From Streptomyces sp. PCS3-D2 (GTDB taxonomy: Bacteria > Actinomycetota > Actinomycetes > Streptomycetales > Streptomycetaceae), in contig NZ_CP097800.1 in assembly GCF_000612545.2 (NCBI RefSeq), positions 3,097,001 to 3,161,000 of the forward strand: a DNA stretch of 64,000 bases, written 5' to 3'. The stretch's first letter is position 1; every line of letters begins with the position of its first letter. The notes below the pieces were generated by a model that saw only the letters and a list, made by a program, of their open reading frames with translations, was not told the DNA's origin and ran no database searches. The translations under genes were made by a program, and so were the position numbers. This document shows, piece after piece, positions 1 to 8,045 of the stretch.

Positions 1-146
1 ATCTGGGTCTTGTTGGCGCCGGGCGCGACGATGAACGTGTACTTGTTCTCGTCCAGCAGCGCGTAGCTCTTCTCCGAGACGACCGGCTTGATCAGCAGGT
101 CGCGCGGGTCGGTGAAGGTCTTGCTGGTAACGGTCGCCTCAGACAT
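1..146 (-). CDS. rplW: 50S ribosomal protein L23 (partial, 5' part only)
   Basis: Only the first 48 codons are in the window; the gene continues past base 1. The start ATG (144-146) shares one base with the rplD stop (TGATG), the usual S10-operon arrangement. Translation begins [11 protein letters not shown] and continues with [16 protein letters not shown], the conserved N-terminal block of L23. L23 binds 23S rRNA at the peptide exit tunnel and is the docking site for trigger factor and SRP. Identification rests on this N-terminal block plus position after rpsJ, rplC and rplD. Confidence 0.93.
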   Translation of the reverse strand, partial: MSEATVTSKTFTDPRDLLIKPVVSEKSYALLDENKYTFIVAPGANKTQ

Positions 147-796
147 CAGGCGTCGCTCCCTTCGGTCTCATCGGCCTTGGGGCCAGACACGAAGGACTCG
201 AGCGCGGCCTGGGTGAAGACCACGTCGTCAGAGACGATCACGTCGTACGTGTTCAGCTGGCCCGGCTCCAGGATGTGAACCTGGGGCAGGTTGCGGGCGG
301 ACAGCCACGCCAGCTCGTCAGAACGCTCGGCGACCAGGAGCAGGTTCTTGCGCTCCGAGATCTTGCCGAACAGCGTCTTGGCGGCCTTGGTGGAGGCGGC
401 ACCCTCGACCACGCCGGTGACGACGTGGATGCGGGAGTGACGCGCGCGGTCCGAGAGGGCACCGCGGAGGGCGGCAGCCTTCATCTTCTTCGGGGTCCGC
501 TGCGAGTAGTCACGCGGCACGGGGCCGTGGACGACGCCACCGCCGGCGAACTGCGGAGCGCGGGTCGAACCCTGACGGGCGCGGCCGGTGCCCTTCTGGC
601 GGTAAGGCTTCTTGCCACCACCACGGACTTCACCGCGGGTCTTGGTCTTGTGCGTGCCCTGACGGGCAGCGGCCAGCTGCGCGACGACGACCTGGTGGAT
701 CAGCGGAACGCTGGTCTTCGCGTCGAAGATCTCCGCGGGGAGCTCGACGGTACCGGCCTTGTCGCCTGCCGGCGAAAGGATGTCAATGGTGCTCAT
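146..796 (-). CDS. rplD: 50S ribosomal protein L4
   Basis: 216-residue L4, a 23S rRNA-binding protein whose long loop lines the exit tunnel. The glycine- and arginine-rich loop ([19 protein letters not shown], about residues 62-80) is the family signature. I start at ATG 796 ([11 protein letters not shown]). A TTG nine bases upstream would also be in frame, but it lies in the run that supplies the GAGG Shine-Dalgarno for the ATG. The gene sits 5 bases after the rplC stop and overlaps rplW by one base. In many bacteria L4 represses its own S10 operon; nothing here proves that. Confidence 0.96.
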   Translation of the reverse strand: MSTIDILSPAGDKAGTVELPAEIFDAKTSVPLIHQVVVAQLAAARQGTHKTKTRGEVRGGGKKPYRQKGTGRARQGSTRAPQFAGGGVVHGPVPRDYSQRTPKKMKAAALRGALSDRARHSRIHVVTGVVEGAASTKAAKTLFGKISERKNLLLVAERSDELAWLSARNLPQVHILEPGQLNTYDVIVSDDVVFTQAALESFVSGPKADETEGSDA

Positions 797-801
797 TAAC
801 C

Positions 802-1446
802 TCAAGCCCCCTTGGCCGCGGTACGGACCAGGACGAGGCCGCCGTTCGGACCGGGGACTGCACCCTTGATGAGGAGCAGGCCCTTCTCCGCGTCTACCGC
901 GTGGATGGTCAGGTTCTGGGTGGTGACGCGCTCGTTACCCATGCGACCGGCCATGCGCATGCCCTTGAAGACACGCCCAGGGGTGGCGCAGCCACCGATC
1001 GAACCGGGGGAGCGGTGCTTGCGCTGCACACCGTGACCGGCGCCGAGGCCCCGGAAGTTGTGCCGCTTCATGACACCGGCGAAGCCCTTGCCCTTGCTGT
1101 TGCCCGTGACGTCAACCTTGACGCCGGACTCGAACACCTCAGCAGTGATCTCCTGGCCGAGCGTGTACTCGCTGGCGTCGGAGGTGCGGAGCTCCACCAG
1201 GTGGCGGCGGGGGGTCACGTCGGCCTTGGCGAAGTGGCCCTTGAGGGGCTTGTTCACCTTGCGCGGGTCGATCTCGCCGAAGGCGATCTGGACCGACTCG
1301 TAGCCGTCGATGTCGTTCGTACGGACCTGGGTGACGACGCAGGGTCCGGCCTTGACAACGGTCACCGGGACGACACGGTTGTTCTCGTCCCAGACCTGGG
1401 TCATGCCGAGCTTCTCGCCCAGGACGCCCTTGATCTGCTTAGCCAT
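802..1446 (-). CDS. rplC: 50S ribosomal protein L3
   Basis: 214-residue L3, an early-assembly protein near the peptidyl transferase centre. It starts [20 protein letters not shown] and contains the conserved core around residues 120-165 ([17 protein letters not shown], then [23 protein letters not shown]), including the glutamine region methylated in other bacteria. Full length for the actinobacterial family. It is the second gene of the operon, 14 bases after rpsJ. Confidence 0.97.
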   Translation of the reverse strand: MAKQIKGVLGEKLGMTQVWDENNRVVPVTVVKAGPCVVTQVRTNDIDGYESVQIAFGEIDPRKVNKPLKGHFAKADVTPRRHLVELRTSDASEYTLGQEITAEVFESGVKVDVTGNSKGKGFAGVMKRHNFRGLGAGHGVQRKHRSPGSIGGCATPGRVFKGMRMAGRMGNERVTTQNLTIHAVDAEKGLLLIKGAVPGPNGGLVLVRTAAKGA

Positions 1447-1460
1447 CTTCTCCGCGCCTC

Positions 1461-1769
1461 TCAGAGCTTGATCTCGATGTCAACGCCGGCCGGAAGGTCC
1501 AGGCGCATCAGCGAGTCAACGGTCTTGGGCGTCGGGTCGAGGATGTCGATCAGGCGCTTGTGCGTGCGCATCTCGAAGTGCTCGCGCGAGTCCTTGTACT
1601 TGTGCGGCGACTTGATGACGCAGTACACGTTCTTCTCAGTGGGCAGCGGCACCGGGCCCGCGACCGACGCACCAGTGCGGGTCACCGTCTCGACGATCTT
1701 CTTCGCCGAGGAGTCGATGACCTCGTGGTCGTAGGCCTTGAGCCGGATGCGGATCTTCTGTCCCGCCAT
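1461..1769 (-). CDS. rpsJ: 30S ribosomal protein S10
   Basis: 102-residue S10, starting [19 protein letters not shown], with the conserved [19 protein letters not shown] block in the second half. S10 is part of the 30S head and also pairs with NusG/NusB in transcription antitermination. It is the first gene of the S10 operon. Upstream lies a 475-base non-coding leader with repeated elements (described separately), so the main operon promoter should lie there. Confidence 0.97.
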   Translation of the reverse strand: MAGQKIRIRLKAYDHEVIDSSAKKIVETVTRTGASVAGPVPLPTEKNVYCVIKSPHKYKDSREHFEMRTHKRLIDILDPTPKTVDSLMRLDLPAGVDIEIKL

Positions 1770-1849
1770 GGCTACTCCGTAGTCCTGTCTCTATGTGGAA
1801 ACGCTCTGGCTCCCGGTCGGCTGCGGGACGGGATCCCGCCGCCTCTCCT

Positions 1850-1874
1850 CCGACCCACGCGGTCGGGCGTGTCG
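1850..1874 (-). promoter_or_regulatory. Leader element shared with the rpsL operon (copy 1)
   Basis: 25 bases matching positions 19512-19536 at 24 of 25 positions. It contains the inverted repeat CCGACC-CACGC-GGTCGG (plus-strand reading), which can fold as a 6-bp stem. It lies 81 bases upstream of the rpsJ ATG. Function unknown; it could be an RNA structure in the leader or a protein-binding site. Confidence 0.6.
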
Positions 1875-2203
1875 CACTCCCTCCACAGAAAATTCCCATA
1901 CGGAAATTCCCTCGTCCAAGGGGGTGCGGTCCCATGACCGCGCTTCGGGGGAGAAACACCCACCGAGTGCCTGGTGGGCACCGTGCTGACACTTCCCAGA
2001 AGATTCCCGTACGTCCGCCCCCATTGCTGCCCCGAGGGGCAGATTAAGGACGACGAGTACTGTGGGACTCGCTTCCGGTCCTCCCGGCGGGAGGCGCGCA
2101 GCATCGGCACTCAGCCGAGCAACTTGAGTAGTCTGCCATACGAGACACGTACCTGGCCAATCGGGCCGAAGAGAATACCCCGCCACGCTGAGTGGTCAAA
2201 CTG

Positions 2204-2224
2204 CGCCGCGCCCTTCGCGCGGCG
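2204..2224 (-). terminator. Terminator after the membrane-anchored protein gene
   Basis: Perfect 8-bp GC stem (CGCCGCGC / GCGCGGCG) with a 5-base loop, starting about 20 bases beyond the stop at 2245 and followed on the minus strand by CAGTTTG. Short U run, so moderate confidence. Confidence 0.5.
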
Positions 2225-2244
2225 GGGCCTCTGTGCCGGCCGTG

Positions 2245-3363
2245 TCAGGTCCGCGAGGCCGTCCCACAGCCCCCCGGACGCCCCGCGTCGATGCCCTTGC
2301 TGCGGTCGTACGGGTCTTGCGGCGGCCCGGAGGGCGTGGCCCCGGTCTCCGGGGTCGCGTCGAAGGCCGGGTGCAGGTAGCCGTCGTACACCTCGCAGGC
2401 ACTGTTGGCGAGGTCGACGCGGGAGTCGGCGAGGGTGAGCCGACCGGGGGTGGTCCGCCACCTGCGCGGGTCGGCGACCGTGAAGGTGATCTCCCGGCGG
2501 ACGATGGTCCGCTCGACCCGGTCCGCGCCCGCCGCGGCCTCCACCAACGGGTAGACGAACGAGTAGTCCAGCCGGACGTCGGCCTGGCCCGCCTCCTTGC
2601 CGGCCTCCACCCACATCCGGCCGCGTACCTTGACCACGTCGCCCGCGAGCCTCGCCTCCGCCGGGTCGTAGCGGGTGAACAGGTTCACCGGGTCCTGGTC
2701 CCTGCCCGGCTCCGCCAGGGACTTCTCCAGGTGCTCCGACGTCTCGGCGGCCTTGGGGTCCAGCAGTGCCAGGGCCGCCTCGGGGCGCGCCCCCTTCAAC
2801 ACCGCCGGGTCGAGGTTGGCCGCTACCAGGAACGCCTTGGCGTGGACGAAGGCCTCCGCGATCCTCTCCCCGGGCACCCCGCCGACGGCGGTGGCCTCCG
2901 GGATCTCGATGCCGGCGGCGCCGTCCGCCCACTGCAGGGCCGGGGAGCCGCGGAAGGGGTCCTGCAGGGTCGGGCGGTCCGGGTTCGTCGAGGGCGGCGG
3001 AGCGCTCGGGCGGGCGGTCTCCGGGGCGAGCGGGCCCGCCTTCGCCGCGTCCTCGCGGGCCTGCTCCTTGCCGGTGATCCGGTCGATCACCAGCTCGGGC
3101 CGCACGGCGATCAGCGCGAGCCCCGCGATGGCGGCGACGGCGAAGGCGGCCCCCAGCCTGCCCGGGCGGCGGCGCTCCCGGGGCGTGGGGCCGGTGCGCC
3201 AGCCGGGCGGCTCCTGCCCCTGGGTCGAGCGCAGCCGCTCGGTCACCATGCGCGCCCGCGCCGAGGGCTCCCGCGGTGCGTCCCCCGCCCCCTGGGCGGC
3301 CTGCTCCATGAAACGGGCCCACTCCTCGTCGGAGACGCCCGGTCTGTTGTCGTCGTGGCCCAT
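2245..3363 (-). CDS. Single-pass membrane-anchored protein of unknown function
   Basis: 372 residues from ATG 3363 (MGHDDNRPGVSDEEWARFMEQ). The same frame stays open further upstream, but that stretch covers a terminator hairpin and is unlikely to be coding. Layout: about 70 cytoplasmic residues rich in Arg, Pro and Gln; one transmembrane segment near residues 75-92 (LGAAFAVAAIAGLALIAV); a Pro-rich linker; then a hydrophilic domain of about 250 residues outside the membrane. I recognise no catalytic motif. It lies downstream of the amidase gene on the same strand, separated by a strong hairpin, so it may be expressed separately. It looks like a conserved Streptomyces protein, perhaps envelope-related by position only. 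Confidence 0.75.
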   Translation of the reverse strand: MGHDDNRPGVSDEEWARFMEQAAQGAGDAPREPSARARMVTERLRSTQGQEPPGWRTGPTPRERRRPGRLGAAFAVAAIAGLALIAVRPELVIDRITGKEQAREDAAKAGPLAPETARPSAPPPSTNPDRPTLQDPFRGSPALQWADGAAGIEIPEATAVGGVPGERIAEAFVHAKAFLVAANLDPAVLKGARPEAALALLDPKAAETSEHLEKSLAEPGRDQDPVNLFTRYDPAEARLAGDVVKVRGRMWVEAGKEAGQADVRLDYSFVYPLVEAAAGADRVERTIVRREITFTVADPRRWRTTPGRLTLADSRVDLANSACEVYDGYLHPAFDATPETGATPSGPPQDPYDRSKGIDAGRPGGCGTASRT

Positions 3364-3394
3364 GCCTGGTCCTCCCCCTGCCCGCCCGACACGC

Positions 3395-3432
3395 GTGAGG
3401 GGCTCCGCACCTTCCGGTGCGGAGCCCCTCAC
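3395..3432 (-). terminator. Strong hairpin after the amidase gene
   Basis: Perfect 17-bp stem (3395-3411 with 3416-3432) around a 4-base loop, 28 bases past the amidase stop. No U run follows on the minus strand, so it may work as a U-less terminator of the kind common in Streptomyces, or stabilise the mRNA 3' end. Confidence 0.65.
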
Positions 3433-3459
3433 CTGCGCCGAGGCGTGCGCGTGCGCGTG

Positions 3460-6102
3460 CTAGCTGAAGTACCCCGTGATGTCCGCGATGAGGTCCACGG
3501 AACCGGAGTTGTTGTAGAAGCTGACCTTGCCGTCCACCACGGGCACGACCACCAGGTTGGGGATGGTCAGGCCGGGGGTGAAGTTCAGGTTCGAGGCGCT
3601 CGTGCGGGTCGTGCCGCTCGGGAACACCGACACGAAGCTGGCCTCGGTCGGGTTGGTCGCGGTCACGTTCAGCACGACGGCCTTCACACCGCTGGCCGGA
3701 ACGCCGCCGACGCCCGCCACGGGCAGCGTGACCACGCTGCCGCCGGTGACCGGGCCCTTGCGGACGCCGGTGCCGGTGCGGGTGTCCATCAGGCGCTTCG
3801 GGCCGAAGTTCGCGTGCGTGGCGCCGGTGGGGCTGTCCGAGAAGTAGCCGGTGATGTCGGCGATCAGGTCGACGGTGCCCTGGTTGTTGTAGAAGCTCAC
3901 CTTGCCGTCCACGACCGGCACGACCACCAGGTTGGGGATCGTCTGGCCCGGGGTGAAGTTCAGGTTCGAGGCGCTGGAGCGGGCCGTGCCGCTCGGGAAC
4001 ACCGACACGAAGCTCGGCTGCGTCGGGTTCGTCGCCGTCACGTTCAGCACGACGGCCTTCACACCGCTGGCCGGGATGCCGTCGACGCCCGCCACGGGCA
4101 GGGTGACCACGCCGCCGCTGCCGACCGGAGCGGCCGGGACGCCGGTGCCGGTACGGGTGTCCATCAGGCGCTTCGGACCGAAGTTGGTCTGCGTGGCGCC
4201 GTCGGCGGTCGAGGTGAAGTAACCGGTGATGTCGGCGATCAGGTCGACGGTGCCCTGGTTGTTGTAGAAGTTCACCTTGCCGTCCACGACCGGCACGACC
4301 ACCAGGTTGGGGATCGTCTGGCCCGGGGTGAAGTTCAGGTTCGAGGCGCTGGAGCGGGCCGTGCCGCTCGGGTACACCGACACGAAGCTCGGCTGCGTCG
4401 GGTTCGTCGCCGTCACGTTCAGCACCACCGCGGTGGGCGTGCCGCCGGTGGCGGCGGCCACCGGCAGGGTGACCACTTCGCCGCTGCCGACCGGGCCCTT
4501 GCGGACACCGAGGCCCTCGCGGGTGTCCATCAGGCGCTTCGGGCTCAGGGGGACGAACTTGGCGCCCTTGACGTCCGCCTCGACGGTGACCGCGAGGCTC
4601 GTGGAGACCTTGCCGTTCGCGGCGGTCGCCCTGACCCGGACCTCGTGCTTGCCGTCGGTGACGACGGTGGTCGCCTTGCGGGCCGCGGCGTCGGTCACCG
4701 CGGTGGCCTCGCCGTCCACGAGCAGCTCGAACTTGGCCAGTCGGCCGGTGGCCGTGCTGGTGGTCCAGTCGACCGTCAGGGCGGCGCCGCTCGGGAGGGT
4801 GGCGCCCGGCGAGGCCGTCGCGCCGTTCACCGAGGCGATCTTCAGCTGGGCCGCGGGGCCCGTCTGGCGGAGCGCTTCGAGCTGCGGGTAGAGCGAGTTG
4901 CCCGGGCACTGGGTGTTGAAGCCGTCCCGGTGGCCGGAGAGCGACTTGAACTCGTACTGCTGTCCGGCGGTGTAGCTCTTGCCGAAGTAGTTCGCCTGCG
5001 TGGCGCCCGCGGTCAGCACCGCGGTGCCGTTCATGTCGCCGTCGTACTGGCCCAGCTTGTAGGCGGCGACCTTGGAGATGGCGCCCAGCGCGGCGGCGGA
5101 GGCCCCGGCGCTGGTGTAGTCACCGAGGACGGAGACGCTCGTCGACTCGGAGTTCCAGCCGTAGGTGTGGGCGCCCTGGACGGGCTGGTCCACACCGCCC
5201 TGCCGGCCCTCGAAGATCGTCCCGCACTTGTCGACGAGGAAGTTGTAGCCGAGGTCGCGCCAGCCGTTGCCCTGTACGTGGTAGACGTGCAGGCTGCGGA
5301 CGATGGCCGCGGACTCGGTGCATTCGTAGGGCGTGGTGGCCGCGGTGTGGTGGACGAAGACGGCCTTGATCTTCCCGCCGGGCAGGTAGATCGGGCCCTC
5401 GTCGTTCAGGGACTCGTCGGCGCCCCACTGGACGCGGGAGACCACGTCCGGGCGCGGGGCGGTCGACTCCGGTCCCGGCGTCGTCGGCGCGGGGTCCGCG
5501 GCGGGGAGGGCGAAGGCGGCCGGGCCGAGACCCAGGTTGTTGTTCTTCTTGGCCTTCGCGGCGCCGGCACCCGGGTCGACCAGGTTCAGCTCCATGCCCG
5601 CGGGCAGGGCGCCGCCCCCGGTCACCCGCACCTCGGCGCCGTCGGACGGGCCGACCCAGACGGGCTCGGTGGCGCCGCGCAGTCCCGGGCGCTTGCCGTC
5701 GAGTTCGGCCTCGGCCTGCTCCAGCACGACCCACTTCGACCACTTGCCGCTGTCGGCGTCACGGGTGCGGGCCTCGATCTTGCCCTTCACCTCGGCCTCG
5801 GGGTCGTTCCAGGAGACGCCGAGGAGCCCGAACGGCTCGGTGTCCTGCTGGGCGAGGACGGCCTCGCCCCTTCCCTTGGGCTTGAGAGCGATCTTGTGCA
5901 GTTCCCCCTCGACCGGGCCCTTCTCACGGGCGCGGGCGCTGTAGGGCGATACGTCGCCCTCGCCGGAATTGCCCGTGCCGTTGGCGAAGCCCTGGATGCC
6001 CAGGACCGCCACGACGCCCAGCGCGGCGGCCAGAGCCGTCCCGCGTGCACGACCTATCTTCAAGTTGTCCCCAACCCCTATGCCAATCCCGCCACATGAC
6101 AC
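3460..6102 (-). CDS. Secreted PGRP-type N-acetylmuramoyl-L-alanine amidase with three C-terminal repeats
   Basis: 880 residues from GTG 6102. A TTG at 6063 has a closer GGGGA ribosome site, so the true start may be 13 codons later. A basic stretch and hydrophobic helix (about residues 14-40) form a signal peptide or anchor. After a linker, an Amidase_2/PGRP domain spans about residues 225-405. It carries the expected zinc ligands: FVHHT near residue 250, GHRD near 390 and QCPG near 399. Next is an Ig-like segment, then three copies of a roughly 125-residue module starting KRLMDTR and ending ADITGYF. The enzyme class cleaves the amide between MurNAc and the stem peptide. The modules probably bind a wall polymer; this is inference. 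It sits beside a glycopolymer operon. Confidence 0.88.
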   Translation of the reverse strand: MSCGGIGIGVGDNLKIGRARGTALAAALGVVAVLGIQGFANGTGNSGEGDVSPYSARAREKGPVEGELHKIALKPKGRGEAVLAQQDTEPFGLLGVSWNDPEAEVKGKIEARTRDADSGKWSKWVVLEQAEAELDGKRPGLRGATEPVWVGPSDGAEVRVTGGGALPAGMELNLVDPGAGAAKAKKNNNLGLGPAAFALPAADPAPTTPGPESTAPRPDVVSRVQWGADESLNDEGPIYLPGGKIKAVFVHHTAATTPYECTESAAIVRSLHVYHVQGNGWRDLGYNFLVDKCGTIFEGRQGGVDQPVQGAHTYGWNSESTSVSVLGDYTSAGASAAALGAISKVAAYKLGQYDGDMNGTAVLTAGATQANYFGKSYTAGQQYEFKSLSGHRDGFNTQCPGNSLYPQLEALRQTGPAAQLKIASVNGATASPGATLPSGAALTVDWTTSTATGRLAKFELLVDGEATAVTDAAARKATTVVTDGKHEVRVRATAANGKVSTSLAVTVEADVKGAKFVPLSPKRLMDTREGLGVRKGPVGSGEVVTLPVAAATGGTPTAVVLNVTATNPTQPSFVSVYPSGTARSSASNLNFTPGQTIPNLVVVPVVDGKVNFYNNQGTVDLIADITGYFTSTADGATQTNFGPKRLMDTRTGTGVPAAPVGSGGVVTLPVAGVDGIPASGVKAVVLNVTATNPTQPSFVSVFPSGTARSSASNLNFTPGQTIPNLVVVPVVDGKVSFYNNQGTVDLIADITGYFSDSPTGATHANFGPKRLMDTRTGTGVRKGPVTGGSVVTLPVAGVGGVPASGVKAVVLNVTATNPTEASFVSVFPSGTTRTSASNLNFTPGLTIPNLVVVPVVDGKVSFYNNSGSVDLIADITGYFS
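3463..4545 (-). repeat. Three tandem in-gene repeats coding the amidase C-terminal modules
   Basis: Units at about 3463-3802, 3841-4180 and 4213-4545 (period about 375 bases). The middle and outer units share long nearly identical DNA runs, for example around the codons for SASNLNFTPGQTIPNLVVVPV. This points to recent duplication or gene conversion rather than protein-level similarity alone. Confidence 0.85.
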
Positions 6103-6201
6103 TACTGACCGACCGGATCCTACTGTCCGGGGTCACGGCCCATCGGGGCGGGAGGGGGGTTGCGCACGTGACGCACGTCGCAGCCGGTTCGTACGGGGGT
6201 G

Positions 6202-8013
6202 CTATTCCACCGACTTGTCCTTGAACGGCGCCTTGCGGCCGCAGATCGCGGGCCAGTCCTTCGCCACGATGTTGGCGCACCAGATCTCGCCGCGGTCCTC
6301 GTGCTGCTTCCACAGCTTGACCTGGAGGTCCTCGCAGTTGTTCTTGTCCGGCGCGAAGCGCGGGCACGTGCCGTTCGGCAGCTTGATGGTGTGCGCGCGC
6401 CAGGCGTCGAGGCCCATGAGGTCGGTGTCCTCGTGCGTCGGCATGTAGCGGTTGGCCGACCAGGAGGCGCCCATGGTGGCGAACAGCGCGACCGCACACA
6501 CCATGCCGGCCGAGAGCTGACGGATCGTCCGCCGCGGGATGACCCGGGCCGACGGGGAGGCGGCGGCCGGCCGCAGGGTCCGCTCGGTCCAGCCCGAGCC
6601 GCGCTGGACCGCCGTCATCACGCCGAGGACGGCCAGGATCATCAGCGAGTACATGATGATCCAGGTGGTCCGCGGGAAGAGCTGGACCGCCTTGTCGTGG
6701 GCCATGTGCGAGGCGAACCAGAAGCGGGCGAGCCAGGCACCGGCGAGGACCGCCGCGGCGGTACGGACCATGACACTGCGCAGGCCGAGGCCGATCCCGA
6801 GGCCCACACCGAGGATCAGCAGCAGCGCGAACCCGGTCTGGCCCGCCATCTCCCCGGAGACGGGCCACTGGTCGTAGGTGATGTGGCCGGTCCGGTCGGA
6901 GATCCAGCCCAGGACGTAGCCGGGGTCGGCGTACACGCCGAGGTAGGCGTACCGGTCCGGGGTCTGCGCGCCCAGCCGTGCCATCTGGTAGAGCAGCGGG
7001 GCGCCGATGACCCCGGCCGTGATCAGTACCGACCCGACGAACAGCGCCGCCCGCTTCACCGCGGGGGCACCGGCCCGCCACGGGAAGAGGAAGAGGAAGA
7101 GGACGGCGGCGCCGGGCGCGGCCCAGACGTACCAGCCCGAGTACCAGAGGAAGAGCGCGCCGAAGACCGCGCCGAGGGCCGTGCCCCGCAGGACCAGGGA
7201 CTTCGGGGTGCGGCCGGCCGACCGGCGCAGCTCGCGGAAGCAGTACCCGAGGAGCGGCAGCAGCACGATCATGACGACGTGGCTGTACGGGCGGATCGGG
7301 TCGAGGAAGAGCACGGCCGCCGGGACGGCGATCAGCAGCGCCCAGAAGGGGCGGAGCAGCAGGCGCCAGGACAGGTACGCCATCGGGCCGACCAGGGCGC
7401 TGCAGATGATCTGCAGGTCGTGCAGGGCGAAGCCGGCGGTGCCGAGGCCGTCGTAGCGGACCTTGGCCCACAGGGCGATGAGCGCCGGGAACGCGGGCGG
7501 GTAGATGCCCGACACGCCCTCGCCCGACAGGAACGAGTTGGCCATCTCCACCAGGACGCTCGGGTCGCCCTCCTGCCCGCCGAGCGGGTACGGGGTGCCG
7601 CGCAGCGCCACGACGACACCGCCGGCCACGACGCCGGTGGCCAGCCCGGCCACGGCGCCGCAGACGAGTCGCTTGACGAACTCGTGGCGCAGGACCGGGC
7701 CCCGGTAGGCCGTGTACAGCAGCACGCCGAGCAGCGGGAGTCCGAGGACGGCCGCGTACAGCTGGAGCTTGGCCAGACCGCTGACCTGCCCGAGCCGGTT
7801 CATCGGGTTGACGCTGATGTGCCGGCTGAGCAGCGTGTACCCGAGGGCCGCGACCACGCTGACGACGACCTCGGCCAGGATCCGCACCCACCGCCGCGAC
7901 AGCCACTCCCGGCCCCGCGACGCCGGGGGGCGGCTGTCGCCCTGCGCCGGTGCGCCAGGACGCCGGTCCGCGGCGCCGGCTTCGCCGACCGTCTCGGGGG
8001 CCAGGTGTGTCAT
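6202..8013 (-). CDS. Multi-pass GT-C-like glycosyltransferase (possibly AftA-like arabinofuranosyltransferase)
   Basis: 603 residues from ATG 8013 (MTHLAPETVGEAG). About 50 cytoplasmic residues are followed by roughly 11-13 hydrophobic segments up to about residue 510, then a hydrophilic tail of about 95 residues containing four cysteines. The acidic first large loop (GGQEGDPSVLVEMANSFLSG, then IYPPAFP) resembles the acidic and aromatic loop of GT-C enzymes that use polyprenyl-phosphate sugars. It recalls mycobacterial AftA, but I cannot confirm that family from memory. It is the last gene of the rfbB operon, 32 bases after a GT2 gene. Likely role: transferring a sugar from a lipid carrier on the outer face of the membrane. 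Confidence 0.65.
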   Translation of the reverse strand: MTHLAPETVGEAGAADRRPGAPAQGDSRPPASRGREWLSRRWVRILAEVVVSVVAALGYTLLSRHISVNPMNRLGQVSGLAKLQLYAAVLGLPLLGVLLYTAYRGPVLRHEFVKRLVCGAVAGLATGVVAGGVVVALRGTPYPLGGQEGDPSVLVEMANSFLSGEGVSGIYPPAFPALIALWAKVRYDGLGTAGFALHDLQIICSALVGPMAYLSWRLLLRPFWALLIAVPAAVLFLDPIRPYSHVVMIVLLPLLGYCFRELRRSAGRTPKSLVLRGTALGAVFGALFLWYSGWYVWAAPGAAVLFLFLFPWRAGAPAVKRAALFVGSVLITAGVIGAPLLYQMARLGAQTPDRYAYLGVYADPGYVLGWISDRTGHITYDQWPVSGEMAGQTGFALLLILGVGLGIGLGLRSVMVRTAAAVLAGAWLARFWFASHMAHDKAVQLFPRTTWIIMYSLMILAVLGVMTAVQRGSGWTERTLRPAAASPSARVIPRRTIRQLSAGMVCAVALFATMGASWSANRYMPTHEDTDLMGLDAWRAHTIKLPNGTCPRFAPDKNNCEDLQVKLWKQHEDRGEIWCANIVAKDWPAICGRKAPFKDKSVE

Positions 8014-8045
8014 CTCGTTCCGTTTCGTGGTGGGCGGAGTCTGAA

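Larger units (their letters stand above)
1770..2244 (-). promoter_or_regulatory. S10 operon leader and promoter region
   Basis: A 475-base non-coding stretch upstream of rpsJ. Reading on the minus strand it holds a TAATCT hexamer (2042-2047) that would serve as a -10 but has no good -35 partner; a pair of imperfect 19-base repeats (1884-1902 and 1995-2013, 16/19 identical); and an element at 1850-1874 that recurs in the rpsL leader. I cannot name the transcription start. The first 20 or so bases next to 2245 belong to the terminator of the neighbouring gene. Confidence 0.6.

Noticed and set aside
797-805. TTG start adding three residues to L4
   Set aside because: The TTG overlaps the ribosome-binding stretch of the ATG, and L4 normally begins at MSTIDIL in this group as I remember it.
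1884-2013. SigR or SigE promoters at the GGGAAT repeats before rpsJ
   Set aside because: No GTT or TCT-type -10 at the required 16-19 base spacing in either copy.
3463-4545. Repeat array as CRISPR or mobile repeats
   Set aside because: The repeats are about 375 bases, in frame, and code for protein modules; there are no spacers.
2233-6099. Very long open frames on the plus strand opposite the amidase and its neighbour
   Set aside because: Their composition is the mirror of high-GC codon bias (Arg/Val/Gly/His-rich, no domains); the minus strand has clear signal peptide, PGRP and repeat features.
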